In this document: piece after piece, positions 29,685 to 40,185 of the stretch
How the letters are laid out: every line of letters starts with the position of its first letter
Position numbering within the stretch: position 1 is the first letter of the stretch
Assembly (NCBI GenBank): GCA_917880885.1
Contig: OU862927.1
Coordinates: 33,569,571-33,633,570 of the forward strand
Length of the DNA stretch: 64,000 nt
Direction of reading: 5' to 3'
Source: Limnephilus marmoratus
Taxonomy: Eukaryota; Arthropoda; Insecta; Trichoptera; Limnephilidae
Translations under genes and position numbers: made by a program
The notes under the pieces: generated by a model
What the model saw: only the letters and a program-made list of their open reading frames with translations
Told to the model about the DNA's origin: nothing
Database searches by the model: none

Positions 29685-30400
29685 CAATTCTATTATAATA
29701 TAGGGAATTGTCCTTAAACTTAAAATTAACGATTTTTTTTATGTCGTCCAAACTGGAATTATTGCAGCTAACAAAGGAGTCGTTTATTTTAAGGTTAAGG
29801 ACAATTTCTTACCTTAAGAAGAACCGAAATCGCCCCTAGTTAACTGTAGTGTATTGAATTGTCTGTGGACCGTTCGGGTTTTCCGATTGCAAGAACACCC
29901 GATCGTTTTGACATTTTTTATTATTTTTTCAGAGTGTCTGACCGAGGAACGCCACTTCTCAGCGTTCGGACTCCTAGCAGTAGCTATCTACTAAGTTATA
30001 AAAATTATATCTTTAAATAAAGTAAATAGTGTACAAAAGTACCTACGAGTTTTATCATTATAATTAACCATTTGATAGATACTGGCCCAATATCAAGAAG
30101 CAATATACAAGTAGGATTCTCAAGGACAATCCATTGCCTATAAATCTTACTTTATCGAAAAATGTTAAGGTTAAGGACAATTCCTTACCTTAAGTAGAAC
30201 CGGAATCGTCCCTATTTAACGAAAAGGTCGTTAATTTTAATATTAGGGACAACGCCTCTCCTTATGTAGAACCGGAATCGCCCCTAGTTAACGAAAAGGC
30301 CGTTAATTTTAAGGTAAGGACAATTCCTTACATTAAGTAGAACCGGAATCGCCCCTAGTTAACGGAAAGGTCGTTAATTTGAATGTTAAGACCAATTAGA
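29685..30400 (+). repeat. Tandem repeat, about 78-bp unit (TTAACGAAAAGGTCGTTAATTT)
   Basis: Units contain GTAGAACCGGAATCGCCCC, TAGTTAACGAAAAGGCCGTT, AATTTTAAGGTTAAGGACAA and TTCCTTACCTTAAG. Three close copies lie at 30170-30390 and two diverged ones at 29695-29850; 29851-30165 is unassigned. AAGGACAATTCC-type segments are partly self-complementary. One more unit follows the LINE fragment at 30929. Confidence 0.8.
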
Positions 30401-30928
30401 ACGCCTTCAATTGAAATTTTCAATAACTCTGACGTACCAAATGTACAGCAAATATATGCCAAAAATATATTATTGAAGCTCTTCAGAAATAATGAATCCT
30501 CTACTAGACCGTGTATGCATAACACTAGATCGAATAAAAATGATATAAAAAATATTCCAAGTTATAAAACCACATTTGGACAAAGAAACTATACATACTT
30601 TGCAACAAAACTTCATAACATACTTCCCCAAGACATAAAACTAATAAAAAATCCAATTGAATACAAATCAAGAATAAAAATATGGCTTAAAGAAGTCAAT
30701 AAGAAAAACCCTAGCGAAGACGCTAAAAACGACATAGAAGACGAATGAAATAATAATAACGACGAACGACACAAATGAACTGTATTTAAATAACTTTAGT
30801 CCGCCTCGGCACAGGACCCCCTAGTGAGGAGGACTAAGAAATACAATATTTTATTCTTAATTTCACCATTATATTTTGTATGTAAAATTTTTTATATAGT
30901 CGCTATAATAAAAAAATCCTTGCCCCTA
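30392..30928 (+). pseudogene. LINE C-terminal fragment and 3' end inserted in the tandem repeat
   Basis: The frame 30383-30748 encodes NVQQIYAKNILLKLFRN, YKTTFGQRNYTYFATKLHN and IEYKSRIKIWLKEVNKKN, the end of ORF2 in Jockey/CR1-like LINEs (compare FATKLYNILP-type ends). The 3' untranslated region has a hairpin TTAGTCC (30796) with GGACTAA (30831), shared with the antisense copy at 39.5 kb, and ends at AATAAAAAAATCC (30909). Tandem-repeat sequence resumes at once, so it is an insertion. Confidence 0.8.
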
Positions 30929-30998
30929 GTTAACGCAAAGGGCTTTAATTTTAAGGTTACAGATATTTCCTTATTCTTATGTAGGAATCGTCTCTCTG
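30929..30998 (+). repeat. Resumed unit of the 78-bp tandem repeat
   Basis: GCCCCTAGTTAACGCAAAGG, GCTTTAATTTTAAGGTTAC and TATGTAGGAATCG match the units to the left of the LINE fragment. Confidence 0.7.
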
Positions 30999-30999
30999 G

Positions 31000-32040
31000 T
31001 AATATTCTGCTTTGGTACCAAAGATTGGTACCATTAATTTAAGAGTCAATTAAAAAAGGCAGGAAGATTCTCTTTGGCAGAGCTAGATTATGATTTGGAG
31101 CCCTCATTTCAAGCTATAATTTAGAAACTTCAAAAAGTGAGTTAGTTCTCTATGGTTTAAGACGATTCAACTTCCTTATGGAGAATATGAAAAATAAATT
31201 AAAAAATGTGTTTTTTTTTAAATTTATTTTTCTATATATTTTTTATATAATTCAAAGAAAGTATACGAATTAAAATAAAGAAGTTAATAAATACTTAGAT
31301 TAGTAGATACAAATATGTTGTGTTGGCGAGTAGGTACCACACAATATACCTACTTGAATTTAACATCATCTCATCGTGGTCTACTATCATGAGAATTGGA
31401 TGATGGAACGTCTGTTGTCTGTTGTCACATCACCAAAACGTGACGGTTTAATAATTGGGCAATTATTGCAAACACCGTCATTATTTCCCTCGTGATTTTG
31501 CTGTCTTTTTCTCTCCCAGAATCCAGATTCAACGAGGACAAAGAATAATGACCTAATCACAAGTTGCTAACGATCTGAGATTTGTATAGTGTGGTAAGGC
31601 CCCTGTAAGTAAGAATAAATTTTGCTTTTACATATAAATTTTTTTTATTTTTTTTTGGTTCACATATCATAACCATATCAATTTACTTTAACATTATGCT
31701 TTTTTGCAAATCCGAAAGAATTATTTAAATTTAAAATACATAACAACAGGAGCTATCTAGCACGGTAAAATTGATAACTTTGCAAGATCGAATCGATAGG
31801 CGTAACTTCCGATGATTTTATATAGATGTCCCTAGCACGGTTTCACCATTGATAGCCGAACTGATAAATAAATAAGAAATCAACAAATACGCTGGCAACG
31901 CTGAAAGCATTTTCTATGAATTGATATTACCAAATGTCCAACGCCAAACAATTACGTTAAAATATTTGTAAATTTTACAATGTTCGATTGAAATACTAAT
32001 CTTTTTAAAATGTGATTACTGATTACCTAACAAGAGTTCC
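31000..32040. other. No gene recognised
   Basis: AT-rich, without a supported ORF or a repeat I can match elsewhere in the window. Confidence 0.4.
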
Positions 32041-32044
32041 AACT

Positions 32045-32276
32045 GCTCCCGTCTGGAGCCAGTGATACGATGGCATTCTCAATTGGGGTATATTGTTAGG
32101 CTGAAGGTAGTGCTGAGGGGAGGAGATGGGTAAGAGGAAGGTGGGGAAGTACCTAGCTCTTCAGATCTGGTCACCAAACACGGCTAACGCCATTTCAAGC
32201 TACGTTTCAATTCTGTATAGTGGTCATACACCATGGAGATACTGAGAGTGTCTTCCACTCTGGAACATGCCGCAAA
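32045..32276 (-). mobile_element. tRNA-derived SINE, antisense, head truncated
   Basis: The reverse complement of the SINE body at 17090-17300: CTGCTCCCGTCTGGAGCC, TCAATTGGGGTATATTG, CTTCAGATCTGGTCACCAAA, CACGGCTAACGCC, TTTCAATTCTGTATAGTGG and GAGTGTCTTCCACTCTGGAA. The tRNA-like A box is lost. Confidence 0.75.
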
Positions 32277-32279
32277 TAA

Positions 32280-32500
32280 AGTATCATCATCACTATTGGC
32301 TCTACAACCCCTGGTGGGTCTTGGCCTCCTCAAGAGTCTTCCTCCACTCATCTCGGTTTTGTGCCAGCTCTCTCCAGTTTGGAAGCTCCAAGATAGATAT
32401 GTCTTTGAGGACGTTGTCGCTCCATCTTAGTCTTGGCCTTCCTAGGCTCCTTCGCCCTATTGGTCTTGAGTTCATAAAATGTTGGTGGTTCATCTAGCAA
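32280..32500 (-). pseudogene. RTE-type LINE 3' fragment, second copy
   Basis: Nearly identical to 12655-12850: minus-strand SIGRRSLGRPRLRWSDN-like residues (here PIGRRSLGRPRLRW), NRDEWRKTLEEAKTHQGL, stop, and CATCATCAC on the plus strand as tail. Truncated at about 32475. Confidence 0.85.
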
Positions 32501-32576
32501 TAAATCAAACACGTATAATATTATTTATTTGTTGGTAGGTCACGTAGGTAGCTACCGTAACTACCCTATTTATAGA

Positions 32577-32862
32577 GAACTAGCAGACCCGGCCACACGT
32601 TGCTGTGGCTAAAGAAACCTTTATAACTAACGCCATAATCAAATCCACACCATGCTGCCCGCTGCCGCTTGGCCATATATATTATGTATTTCAACCAATT
32701 TACACAAAACCTTGTCAAATTGTATACCTAAAAACCTTACTCATGAATCACTCTGTCTATTGGTGAAAACCGCATGAAAATCCGTTGAGTAGTTTTAAAG
32801 ATCTAAGCGCACATACAGCGTAGGCAACTTCATTTTATACTTAGTAAAGATGATGATGATGA
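32577..32862 (+). mobile_element. ACTAGC-type repeat, uninterrupted copy
   Basis: It starts AACTAGCAGACCCGGCCAC and runs through AAATCCACACC, GCCCGCTGCC, TATTTCAACCAATTTACAC, TTGGTGAAAACCGCATGAAA and TCCGTTGAGTAGTTTTAAAG to a (GAT)n tail at 32848. It provides the empty site for the nested copy at 15385-16242. Confidence 0.75.
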
Positions 32863-32984
32863 TAAATAGATAAACTTCTTCGGTCCTTTCAGTACCCGGT
32901 GTAACGCATTTAAAACGCACACACATAAAAGGTCCTGAAAAACTAATGTCATTGTCAAATAGGTTCCTTGTAGTTTGCGCCTTA

Positions 32985-33185
32985 TGGCCGTTATACACGA
33001 CATCTTTTTTCAGCCCGATTCCAATTAGACACAAAAGTCAACATTTTTCGTTATTTTCATCTCTATTTTCATCTCTATTTTCATATCTACGATTTCAGTT
33101 GGCATCACAGCAAACAGCATGGTTCATGTGTCGTTTTGTGTCTGATTGGAATCGGGCTGAAAAAAGATGTCGTGTATAACGGCCA
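32985..33185. mobile_element. Harbinger-like MITE, 201 bp, TTA target duplication
   Basis: TTA at 32982-32984 and 33186-33188. Terminal inverted repeats of about 52 bp differ at one position and start TGGCCGTTATACACGACATC; they include TTTTTTCAGCCCGATTCC and TAGACACAAAA. The centre has three TTTTCATCTCTA units. A 3-bp TTA duplication is typical of PIF/Harbinger. A partial copy lies at 39.30-39.37 kb. Confidence 0.85.
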
Positions 33186-33188
33186 TTA

Positions 33189-33515
33189 GGCGCCTAAGGG
33201 GCAAACTACACGAGCGGTTCTCCCGCCGCGGGAAACCGCAGCAGACACAATTTACTATGAGCGTTGTTTGGCGCAAACTACACGAGCGGTTCTCCCGCCG
33301 CGGGTAACCGCCATGTTCAAACTACACGGGCGGTTTCCCGCGATAGCGTAAGGATCGGGCGGTTTCCCGCGGCGGTTGAACCGCTCGTATAGCATGGCGG
33401 GAAACCGCCACCCGTGTAGTTTGATATGAGCCGCCAGCTTTCTCGAGCGGTTTCCCGCGGCGGGAGAACCGCTCGTATAGCTTAGGCCTTAGCGCGCGGG
33501 AAAGAACGCCAGCCA
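33189..33515. mobile_element. GC-rich foldback repeat (GAGCGGTTCTCCCGCCGCGGG)
   Basis: The motif AACTACACGAGCGGTTCTCC, followed by CGCCGCGGGAAACCGC, occurs twice forwards (33207, 33275) and its complement GCGGTTTCCCGCGGCGGGAG several times (33351-33475). Arms are strongly self-complementary and far more GC-rich than the surroundings. Ends GGCGCCTAAGG and GCTTAGGCCTTAGCGCG are roughly inverted. The Harbinger-like MITE sits at its left edge. No credible ORF. Confidence 0.75.
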
Positions 33516-33669
33516 GCTGCAATAATTATTATCTCTTGCAAAATACATGCATTTAATTTAGTAATTAGTTTTTATTTTCAACATTGTGAGCAATTTAAAT
33601 AAAAAAAATATTGAGTAGGAACAGGGTGAGCTGTAAAGTGTTCAATTTTGTTTGCGGTTCGGCGCACTA

Positions 33670-33745
33670 TTGAACGTGTGGGCGAGCCGCGCCTGGTTAA
33701 GAGCCTTACCCCTGGACCACATTGGCCGTCAAATCTAACCTAAAT
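33670..33745 (-). mobile_element. Possible SINE head fragment
   Basis: The reverse complement reads GACGGCCAATGTGGTCCAGG, GGTAAGGCTCTTAACC, similar to the tRNA-like head at 17017 (GACAGCCGGCATGGTTTAGG). No B box follows. Low support. Confidence 0.4.
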
Positions 33746-34850
33746 CGAATCTAATTGTTACATAAAAATATTTGTAACAAGGTGTGTGCACCCTCTTATA
33801 CACACTTTATTCATGGTTTCAGTGTGTGGCACCTCTAGTGCTTGCCCATTGACATTTGGGGCATTGGTAATATGGTAGCCCTGGAATATTTTTGAACGCA
33901 AGAGTTGCTGATCCTGGAAAATTAAAATCAGGAGATTTGAAAAGAGAGAGGATCATTCTTGGTACTACAGCCCAGAGCATTGGGCGATCCTCTGGACCGT
34001 AAGACGACGAATGGAGTATAAATCGTTACGATTCAAGATCATTCATGTGGGAAGTTACTCTCGCCATCTTGGAAGCCGACTTTAAATCATCCTGGGAGGA
34101 TGATTGGCCTCTGAAGACATCAGCCTGTCCTGCTTCTGGATGGTCCTTTTTTGGCTTATAGCCAATGATTTGCAGCCCTGCCATTCTCACGATGTGAGAT
34201 TCTTTATATAAAACGAGGAGTTTTCGACAAGCCACGCTTCAGCCACACTACGACTTATCACGGTATCACCATCAACCTAATATCTAAGCAAGCCCTTTAT
34301 GCCAGACAGTTTTAGACTTAGGATGTCCTTTTAATTCACAATATACTCTTTTTTTTATTTTCGAATACCTTGTTTTCGTACTAGAACCTAATCCTTGTAT
34401 TTGGCATGTTGAGTCCTCATTGCTCATAACAATCTACATTATTGCCACCTCATCCCAGGTAACATAATCTTTGCATTTTCCATGTTGAGTTCACATTGCT
34501 CCTAATAATCAGCATTTCAATAATGTACATTGTTGCCACTTGATTCCACGGTAACAAATGTTTTTACCTCACGGTAGCTTTCTAGGAAACTACATAAAAT
34601 AAAATATACCAAGCACGTCCCTGCAACCAAGATGAAAATCATAAGTCGCAAATAGCGGCTATCTCAACCTGTTCTATGAAATAATATGAACATAAAGTCG
34701 CCCTCTTGCAACTTGTTACTTGTAACGGCTCCGGACGGTAGAGGAGTAGAAGGCAACAACTACGGCGATGACACTGCTAATACTAAATAGATACTGAAGT
34801 GGTATTGAACTTTTAGTCCATTTTACCAAAAGATCGTAATTTAATTTGTA
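33746..34850. other. No gene recognised
   Basis: Mixed composition. A short duplication is visible: CATGTTGAGTCCTCATTGCTC (34406) and CATGTTGAGTTCACATTGCTC (34482) with similar flanks, about 76 bp apart. No supported ORF. Confidence 0.4.
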
Positions 34851-34859
34851 TCGCAGAAT

Positions 34860-34962
34860 CACTGAACGCTTCTATAAAGATTTACGGTTATGGTACCGTG
34901 ATGGTAAAAAAAGTCAATAAACATACGTTGCTTATCACAATAATGCTGCAGCTCTTGACGCA
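34860..34962 (-). repeat. Family V repeat, fragment left of a T insertion
   Basis: GTTATGGTACCGTGATGG, AAAAAAGTCAATAAACATACG, TTGCTTATCACAATAATGC and TGCAGCTCTT match 40880-40955. The family T element at 34963 interrupts it. Confidence 0.65.
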
Positions 34963-35690
34963 TTAAGAGGGCATTACCAGAGAAAACCGGAAATACGTCA
35001 TTTTCAAAAAAGTTTTTAGACGTATTGACTCTTTTACACAAAAAATTATATATGGATTTCAAAAGATTGTTCTTTTATCTAGCATGCGTATGTAATAAAT
35101 TTTGAGAAAAATTTTTAATTTTTAGTATAATAAGGTTATTCCATAGGTCGTTGGCAGATTTGTTCAATTTTCAAAAAAGTTTTTGTATTATTCCACACCC
35201 ATTTCAAATAATAAAATAATGCAGTAAAATAAATCAATATCAGTAAAATAATCTAGCAAACATATGTTTTAGCATTTTAATTTTGTTTCAATAAAATCAT
35301 TTAAAAAATATGTACGTACATGTGTTTCTTGGCGAAAATTGGTCCGTTTGTGTATTTATTTGCCCACTTACAAACTAATATATTTCACATTTTTTTAACA
35401 TTCTTATTAAATTTAGACATTATTGAAAAATGATAAATACTTATAATCAAAAAATAACTACAAAAAGTACATTATTTTAATAGTTTTATCATCACGCCTT
35501 TCAGCATTTTTGGATGAAGGTATAAATTAAAGCTAATTTGAATTGAAATAAATTCGATGTTGAGTTATAATTTAAAAAAGCTGGTACGGAGAATAATTAA
35601 TCTTTCTCATTGTAACCGCCCTGCACGATCGTAAGAACAACTTTCGATGAAATGTGGATTTTCGTCCGCTGGCTGGTTAAACGCTCTTAA
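34963..35690 (+). mobile_element. Family T element, third copy
   Basis: TTAA at 34963-34966 and 35687-35690; the body matches 49345-50065 (GAGGGCATTACCAGAGAAAA, ACGTACATGTGTTTCTTGGC, GATTTTCGTCCGCTGGCTGG). It lies within a family V copy. Non-coding. Confidence 0.88.
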
Positions 35691-35694
35691 AGAA

Positions 35695-36108
35695 TGGTGA
35701 CAAAAAATGAGACAACATAATACGTGTGACTATTTCCTCCAAAGTACTCCTTTTTTCTTTTGGAGGAAACAGATATACCTATCTTATTAAGGCTCAAGGG
35801 ATTTTTTTTTGTTTACGTGTGTGGGAGGTGTATGATAATGATTGTATGTTTCCTTTGGGGGGGGGGTGCAGACATACGTTCACCGTTTGTCTCATTTTCG
35901 ACTGTTGTTGTTTAGTGTGTAAGAAAGCGCTCCATCATTATAAGTTTAAGAACAAAAGCAAAACCATCAGCGCATTGACGGTTGACGTTTTTGAATTTTT
36001 GAAATTCAATTCATCTTATATTCCATACTTTCAAATTTATCGTCACGTCTAGTAGTATTTTAGGGTCTATAGAGACTTCTATTTTACTTCGAATTTCTAC
36101 CGATTTCT
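35695..36108 (-). repeat. Family V repeat, inverted relative to 40.85-41.29 kb
   Basis: TTTTGGAGGAAACAGAT, GTGCAGACATACGTTCACCG, TTTGTCTCATTT, GTTTAGTGTGTAAGAAAGC, TTATAAGTTTAAGAACAAA and GACGTTTTTGAATTTTT are the reverse complement of 40985-41285. A 108-codon ORF here is not conserved in the other copy. Confidence 0.65.
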
Positions 36109-36440
36109 TACATATCTCCCTTAAACACGTTAAGTTTTGAAGCTCTTAAAAAATATATGTTATTCTTGAAGATAATATCTAGACATTCCCCGCGCCGAAA
36201 CGCAAATTATATAAAATTCCCTCAATAGAAAAAACTCAAAGTATGCTCCAAAAATTATTATAAACACATTTGTTTCTGTTATTTTACAAGTTATATGTAT
36301 GGAAAAATTCACAGTGTTTCATTAAATGCTGTTTAAGACAACCCCCGCGAGATTTTTGCACTGTTTTAAACGAGTCGCGTTTTATTAAACATTTTTACAA
36401 TTTTCGGATCGATTTTGACGCTTTACATACTAGCGCGCTA
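36109..36440 (-). repeat. Second copy of the repeat at 1-340
   Basis: The reverse complement of 1-340 over its whole length, lying between two family V pieces, so it may be part of a larger compound repeat. Confidence 0.7.
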
Positions 36441-36690
36441 CTCTAACATTTGTAATTTCATATCTCTCCATCTTTTTTTTGAGCCCGTTGGCGGCGTCTT
36501 CACGGTGCGGTGTGTGAGATAGATGAAATTTTCTTTTGGAGGAAACAGACCTACGTACATTGTGTATCTCATCTTTTGAAAGAGCTCCAGCATTATATCG
36601 ATTAGGGACATGTGTTTATTGCTCTTTTTTGCCGCCACGGTACTGTAACCGTGAATCGTCACGGTAATTATTATAAAAGCGCACATTCGG
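36441..36690 (-). repeat. Family V repeat, further piece
   Basis: TTGGAGGAAACAGACCTACG, TACATTGTGTATCTCATCTT, TTGAAAGAGCTCCAGCATTA and the dyad GTACTGTAACCGTGAATCGT, GACGGT-like match 40870-41000 and 41620-41660 in inverse order. Confidence 0.6.
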
Positions 36691-37204
36691 GGTACTTCTA
36701 TTTATCAGTTAAGGAAATATGCCCCAGGACGACAACTACGACAGCCAAAGTAAGACCGATTTTTGGAGTAATTTACATTTATTTAATTATCTTAATGATG
36801 TAAAAAGCTTTCGTACCCCTGTCCAGCAATTTCACAGACGCGCCCTTTCTCAAATAGCGAACAACCGTTGGATGGTTGCAATAGGCAATGGGTTGGAACT
36901 GATTTATCTTTACGACCGCATTGAGACTGAGGATATGTCGTGACTCGTGACCCGCTTATAGCCCATTCACACCATTCATTTATCGTTCATTTCGTGATTT
37001 CATTCCGCCTCTTTCCCTCGAAATGAACCGTGTGAACACCGAAGTGAATAGAGACAGTTCCGAATGAAGCATACCAACAATGTTGGAATGCTTCCTTCGG
37101 CACTGTTCCCTCGCAACCGGAATTTAACATCACGTGACGCGAATGATGTGTGTGAACACTCAAGTGAACAGTCTTTCACTCGCAAATCAGTCGGCCGAAA
37201 TGTT
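36691..37204. other. No gene; possible decayed MITE with GTGTGAACAC motifs
   Basis: CATTCACACCATTCATTT, AACCGTGTGAACACCGAAG and GTGTGTGAACACTCAAGTG recur within 36960-37180, and similar TGTGAACAC motifs occur at 38078 and 42190-42260. They suggest a family of short elements with TTCACAC-type ends, but I cannot set boundaries. Confidence 0.35.
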
Positions 37205-37865
37205 CTGTCGTAAGGACGAGTAGCCGGAGCGGCTTAAACGTCAAAATGCTCCGTTTGGTTCGCTTTTCGAAATAACTCCTACACGTCTCATAGAAATCGT
37301 TGTTTCTCCCTTACTATCATAGTGAAAAATATGATCTAAACGGTATTGGAAAGAGAAAATAATGTTCTATATATCCAATATAACAATTAACCACAAAAAT
37401 TATACGAATGTACACTTCTATGGAACCAAAGTTTCTGATCGAATTTGAAAAAGAAATTATGAAACATTGTGAATTTTTTATGAATTATTTTTATATGAAA
37501 CGTCAAAAAAGTGAGGTGACAGAAATGTTTATAATTTATTTGTCTAACAAAATAAGTGTGTGTTTTTATATTTCTTTTGTTAACCAGTAATTTTAGTTAG
37601 AATAAAAGCAAGTAGAGCCATTTTTTAAACTTTTAAAAGTTTACATTAAAAATTATTCTATTTAAAAAATTACGTGGTTATTTCTAATAATAAATTTTGA
37701 AAGCATCTTTCATCACCTTTCCAAAACAGTTTTTAGTTTTGGGATAGGTTAATAAATATTCCATTTATATGGATTTTATTGCAAGCCGAGGCCTATTTTG
37801 GAATAAAAATATTTTCATGGTGCTAAAATAGTGGTAGATATCAGTTTTCAGGTTATTATTTAACC
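37205..37865 (-). mobile_element. Family P MITE, antisense, long copy
   Basis: GTTCGCTTTTCGAAATAACTC, ATAGAAATCGTTGTTTCTCC, CAAAGTTTCTGATCG, GTCAAAAAAGTGAGGTGAC, AAACAGTTTTTAGTTTTGGG and GCAAGCCGAGGCC follow the P order in reverse. Both TTAA ends are eroded (GGCTTAAACG on the left). The 60-codon ORF at 37408 is not conserved. Confidence 0.7.
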
Positions 37866-38360
37866 ATATGTTCATTTTATGGTGCTGAAATTTATTTACT
37901 GTTTACAAGAATCGCCAATTTCTCGTAATTTAGTTCGACGTTATCGGAAATGTCAATTGAAATCGTAAATATTCCCGAACATAGCTGTCAGCGCCGGACG
38001 AATTCCAATGCGGCCGCGACTACTCTCGACGACTTCGCAGCGAGAATGTCGAGTGAACTCTTCCTTCGAAGGAACCGTGTGAACACGCGGCGGAACGAGA
38101 ATGGAACATTTCATCGAGTAAACCTTCACCCGAGTGAATGGTGTGACTTCAGCATTAGGAGCGGCGATTCTTCGGATGTGCCAACACCAGTCACACCTCG
38201 AACCTCACACCTTCACACTCCGCAGGTCCTCAAGATAGCGATGTCTTTTACAGGTACCGCGGAACTGTTATTATTACAACAAAATGCTGGGACTTATGAT
38301 AAATTCATGTATCAAAACGTTTCCGCGATATATGTAAAGGCTCAATTGCATATGAAATAG
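37866..38360. other. No gene recognised
   Basis: A 136-codon ORF at 37950-38360 has no recognisable domain and I do not support it. GGAACCGTGTGAACACG at 38068 recalls 37020. Confidence 0.35.
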
Positions 38361-38362
38361 TA

Positions 38363-38815
38363 TAACTTAACTAACTAACCATCACGCCGTTTCCCAGGGG
38401 TAGGCAGAGAGGATGGACCGCCAAACAACTCGATCTTGGCACACACTCCTTGCCTCGTTCACATTCATACATCGTCTCATACATGCTCTTCTATTATTCC
38501 GACCCTTCACATGGCCCGACTCAAGTGATTCACTTGGTTGTGCCATGTCTTCCTCGGGCGTCCCCGACTTCTTCTACCATTCACATTTGCGTCATATATT
38601 CTTCTTTCACTCCTTTCCTGGTTCTTTCGCTCTACATGCCCAAATCATCTGAGCGTCCGTTTCTTAATCTTACTCATTACGCTTACATCAGCCTTGCATT
38701 CTTCGCGGATCTCCACATTTCTCACACGATCGCACATGGTTTTACCACACATACGCCTCAGGGATCTGATTTCTACAGCATTCAGTCTACTTTCATCCTT
38801 TCTTTTCCAGTTCCA
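38363..38815 (-). pseudogene. RTE-type LINE C-terminal fragment, antisense
   Basis: The plus strand starts AACTAACTAACCATCACGCC (the tail), and the minus strand encodes the same C-terminal region as 19.9-20.36 kb with frame breaks; the readable part at 38854-38645 includes NAVEIRSLRRMCGKTMC and RNVEIREECKADVSVMSKI. It ends at about 38815, where homology to the good copy stops, and 30 bp later the LINE-derived short element starts. Confidence 0.85.
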
Positions 38816-38844
38816 TGCGTCACCTTTGAATACAACACCTCTGT

Positions 38845-39112
38845 CATAGGTCACCCTAAGTGATTCGCTACGTTTGGTGATTTAGCAGGGGTGCCCGGGT
38901 CCATGGGGTGAGGTTTGTCTAGGTCTTGGAGGCAGATGACCTGGAGACACTGAACCCCATATTCCTACACACCCCTTAAACCCTTTTCCTTCCCAGAACT
39001 CTCGTCTCCTTCCTTTCCTTTAAAAAAACCCTCCACACAGCATCCCCAAAGATGACATAGGCCCTGATGGAAATTATTTTCCTCTGGACCTCCTGTGTGA
39101 AAAAAAAAATCC
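38845..39112 (+). mobile_element. Short non-autonomous LINE derivative, second copy
   Basis: Same three-part build as 10358-10674: GGTCACCCTAAGTGATTCGC, GATTTAGCAGGGGTGCC, then ACACTGAACCCCATATTCC, then CTCCACACAGCATCCCC, AGGCCCTGATGG and CCTCCTGTGTG followed by an A-run of about 10. The first 70 bp of the 5' end are missing. Inner-stem mutations are partly uncompensated, so this copy is older. Confidence 0.85.
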
Positions 39113-39292
39113 CCTTCCGCGTCCACTTCGCCTCCTGCACCTTCCCTCTCCCCAATCCACCTCCCTCTTCCCCCGTCCCGCGAACCTCCCTCCGGAGTTC
39201 CCCTCCCCCCTCCCGCATTCCATACATTCAGTCCCGGTACATTCAGTTTTCAAACACCTCGCGTCCCACCTATTATATGAAAATAGCGACCG
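39113..39292 (+). repeat. C/T-rich body of an ACTAGCT-type repeat
   Basis: A pyrimidine-rich tract then CCATACATTCAGTCCCGG, TACATTCAGTTTTCAAACAC and CGTCCCACCTATTATATG, as at 26.6, 47.1 and 55.98 kb. The head is missing; the short LINE derivative abuts its left side. Confidence 0.75.
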
Positions 39293-39372
39293 CGTAAAGT
39301 GAAAAATGTTGACTTTGGCCTTTAATTGGAATCGGGCTGAAAAAAGAGATGGTGTAAAACGGCCATATGGGT
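39293..39372 (+). mobile_element. Partial Harbinger-like MITE (right arm)
   Basis: GTCAACATTTTT-like inverse block, then TTGGAATCGGGCTGAAAAAA and GTAAAACGGCCATATGG match the right arm of the MITE at 32985-33185. The left arm is absent. Confidence 0.65.
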
Positions 39373-39429
39373 AGATGGGGAATTGGAAAGTGAAAGTTTT
39401 TGTCAATAGGGAACAACCGAAGTTTTGAA

Positions 39430-40185
39430 CTTTATTTAATTCTTTATTAGTGACTATTTAATTACAGGTTTGATGAGAATTCAAGATACGATAATGTATA
39501 TAAATATTTCATCTGTTTGTTCTTAGTCCTCCTCACTAGGTGGTCCTGTGCTGAGGCGGACTGGTAGATTTCTTTGATTTTCCGTTATTTAGTTTCTATA
39601 ATGTTTTTAATACATTCTCTGGTATGTCTGCATTAATTTCTTTCACCCATGTTTTGATTTTTTCCTTAAACTTATTTATCTTTTCTATCTTTTTCAAACT
39701 TGGAGGAAGGATGTTGTAAAGTTTGGTTGCCAGATATATGTGATTTCTTTGGCCAAAACTTGTATTGAATTTTGGAACATCTCGTATATCCTTTTTTGAG
39801 GCTCTTGTGTCATGTATCCAAGTTTCATTAGGAGATTTTCTGTTTTTAAAATGATGTATAAGAATATTCTTGGCATATATTTATTTTAAATTTAGAATGT
39901 CAAAACACTTAAAAATATCTTTTGAGGGGCTTCTGATGGGTAATTTTAGTATGGTTTTTATAATGTTCTTCTGAGCAATATCTAAGTGGTTAATGTGATT
40001 TGCTGTAGCAGATCCCCATACCAGAATTCCGTACTCAAGACGGGAATGACATAAAGCATAAAATACTTTTTTGATGTCTTTCCTAGGTAGTATGTTTCTT
40101 AGGTTTTTGAAGAAATATACAAGTCTCGTAAGCTTTTTAGTGATTCCATTTATGTGTATGTCCCATTTAGATTTATTTGTTTGTT
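39430..40185 (-). pseudogene. LINE C-terminal fragment, antisense, same family as 30.4 kb
   Basis: Minus-strand frames read KWDIHINGITKKLTRLVYFF, RKDIKKVFYALCHSRLEYGI, LVWGSATANHINHLDIAQK and IIKTILKLPIRSPSKDIFK, then the conserved end around IPENV, stop. The 3' hairpin region (TTAGTCCTCCTCACTAGG, GAGGCGGACT at 39523-39570) equals that of the 30.4-kb fragment. Frame breaks occur near 39880. The RT palm is missing. Confidence 0.85.
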
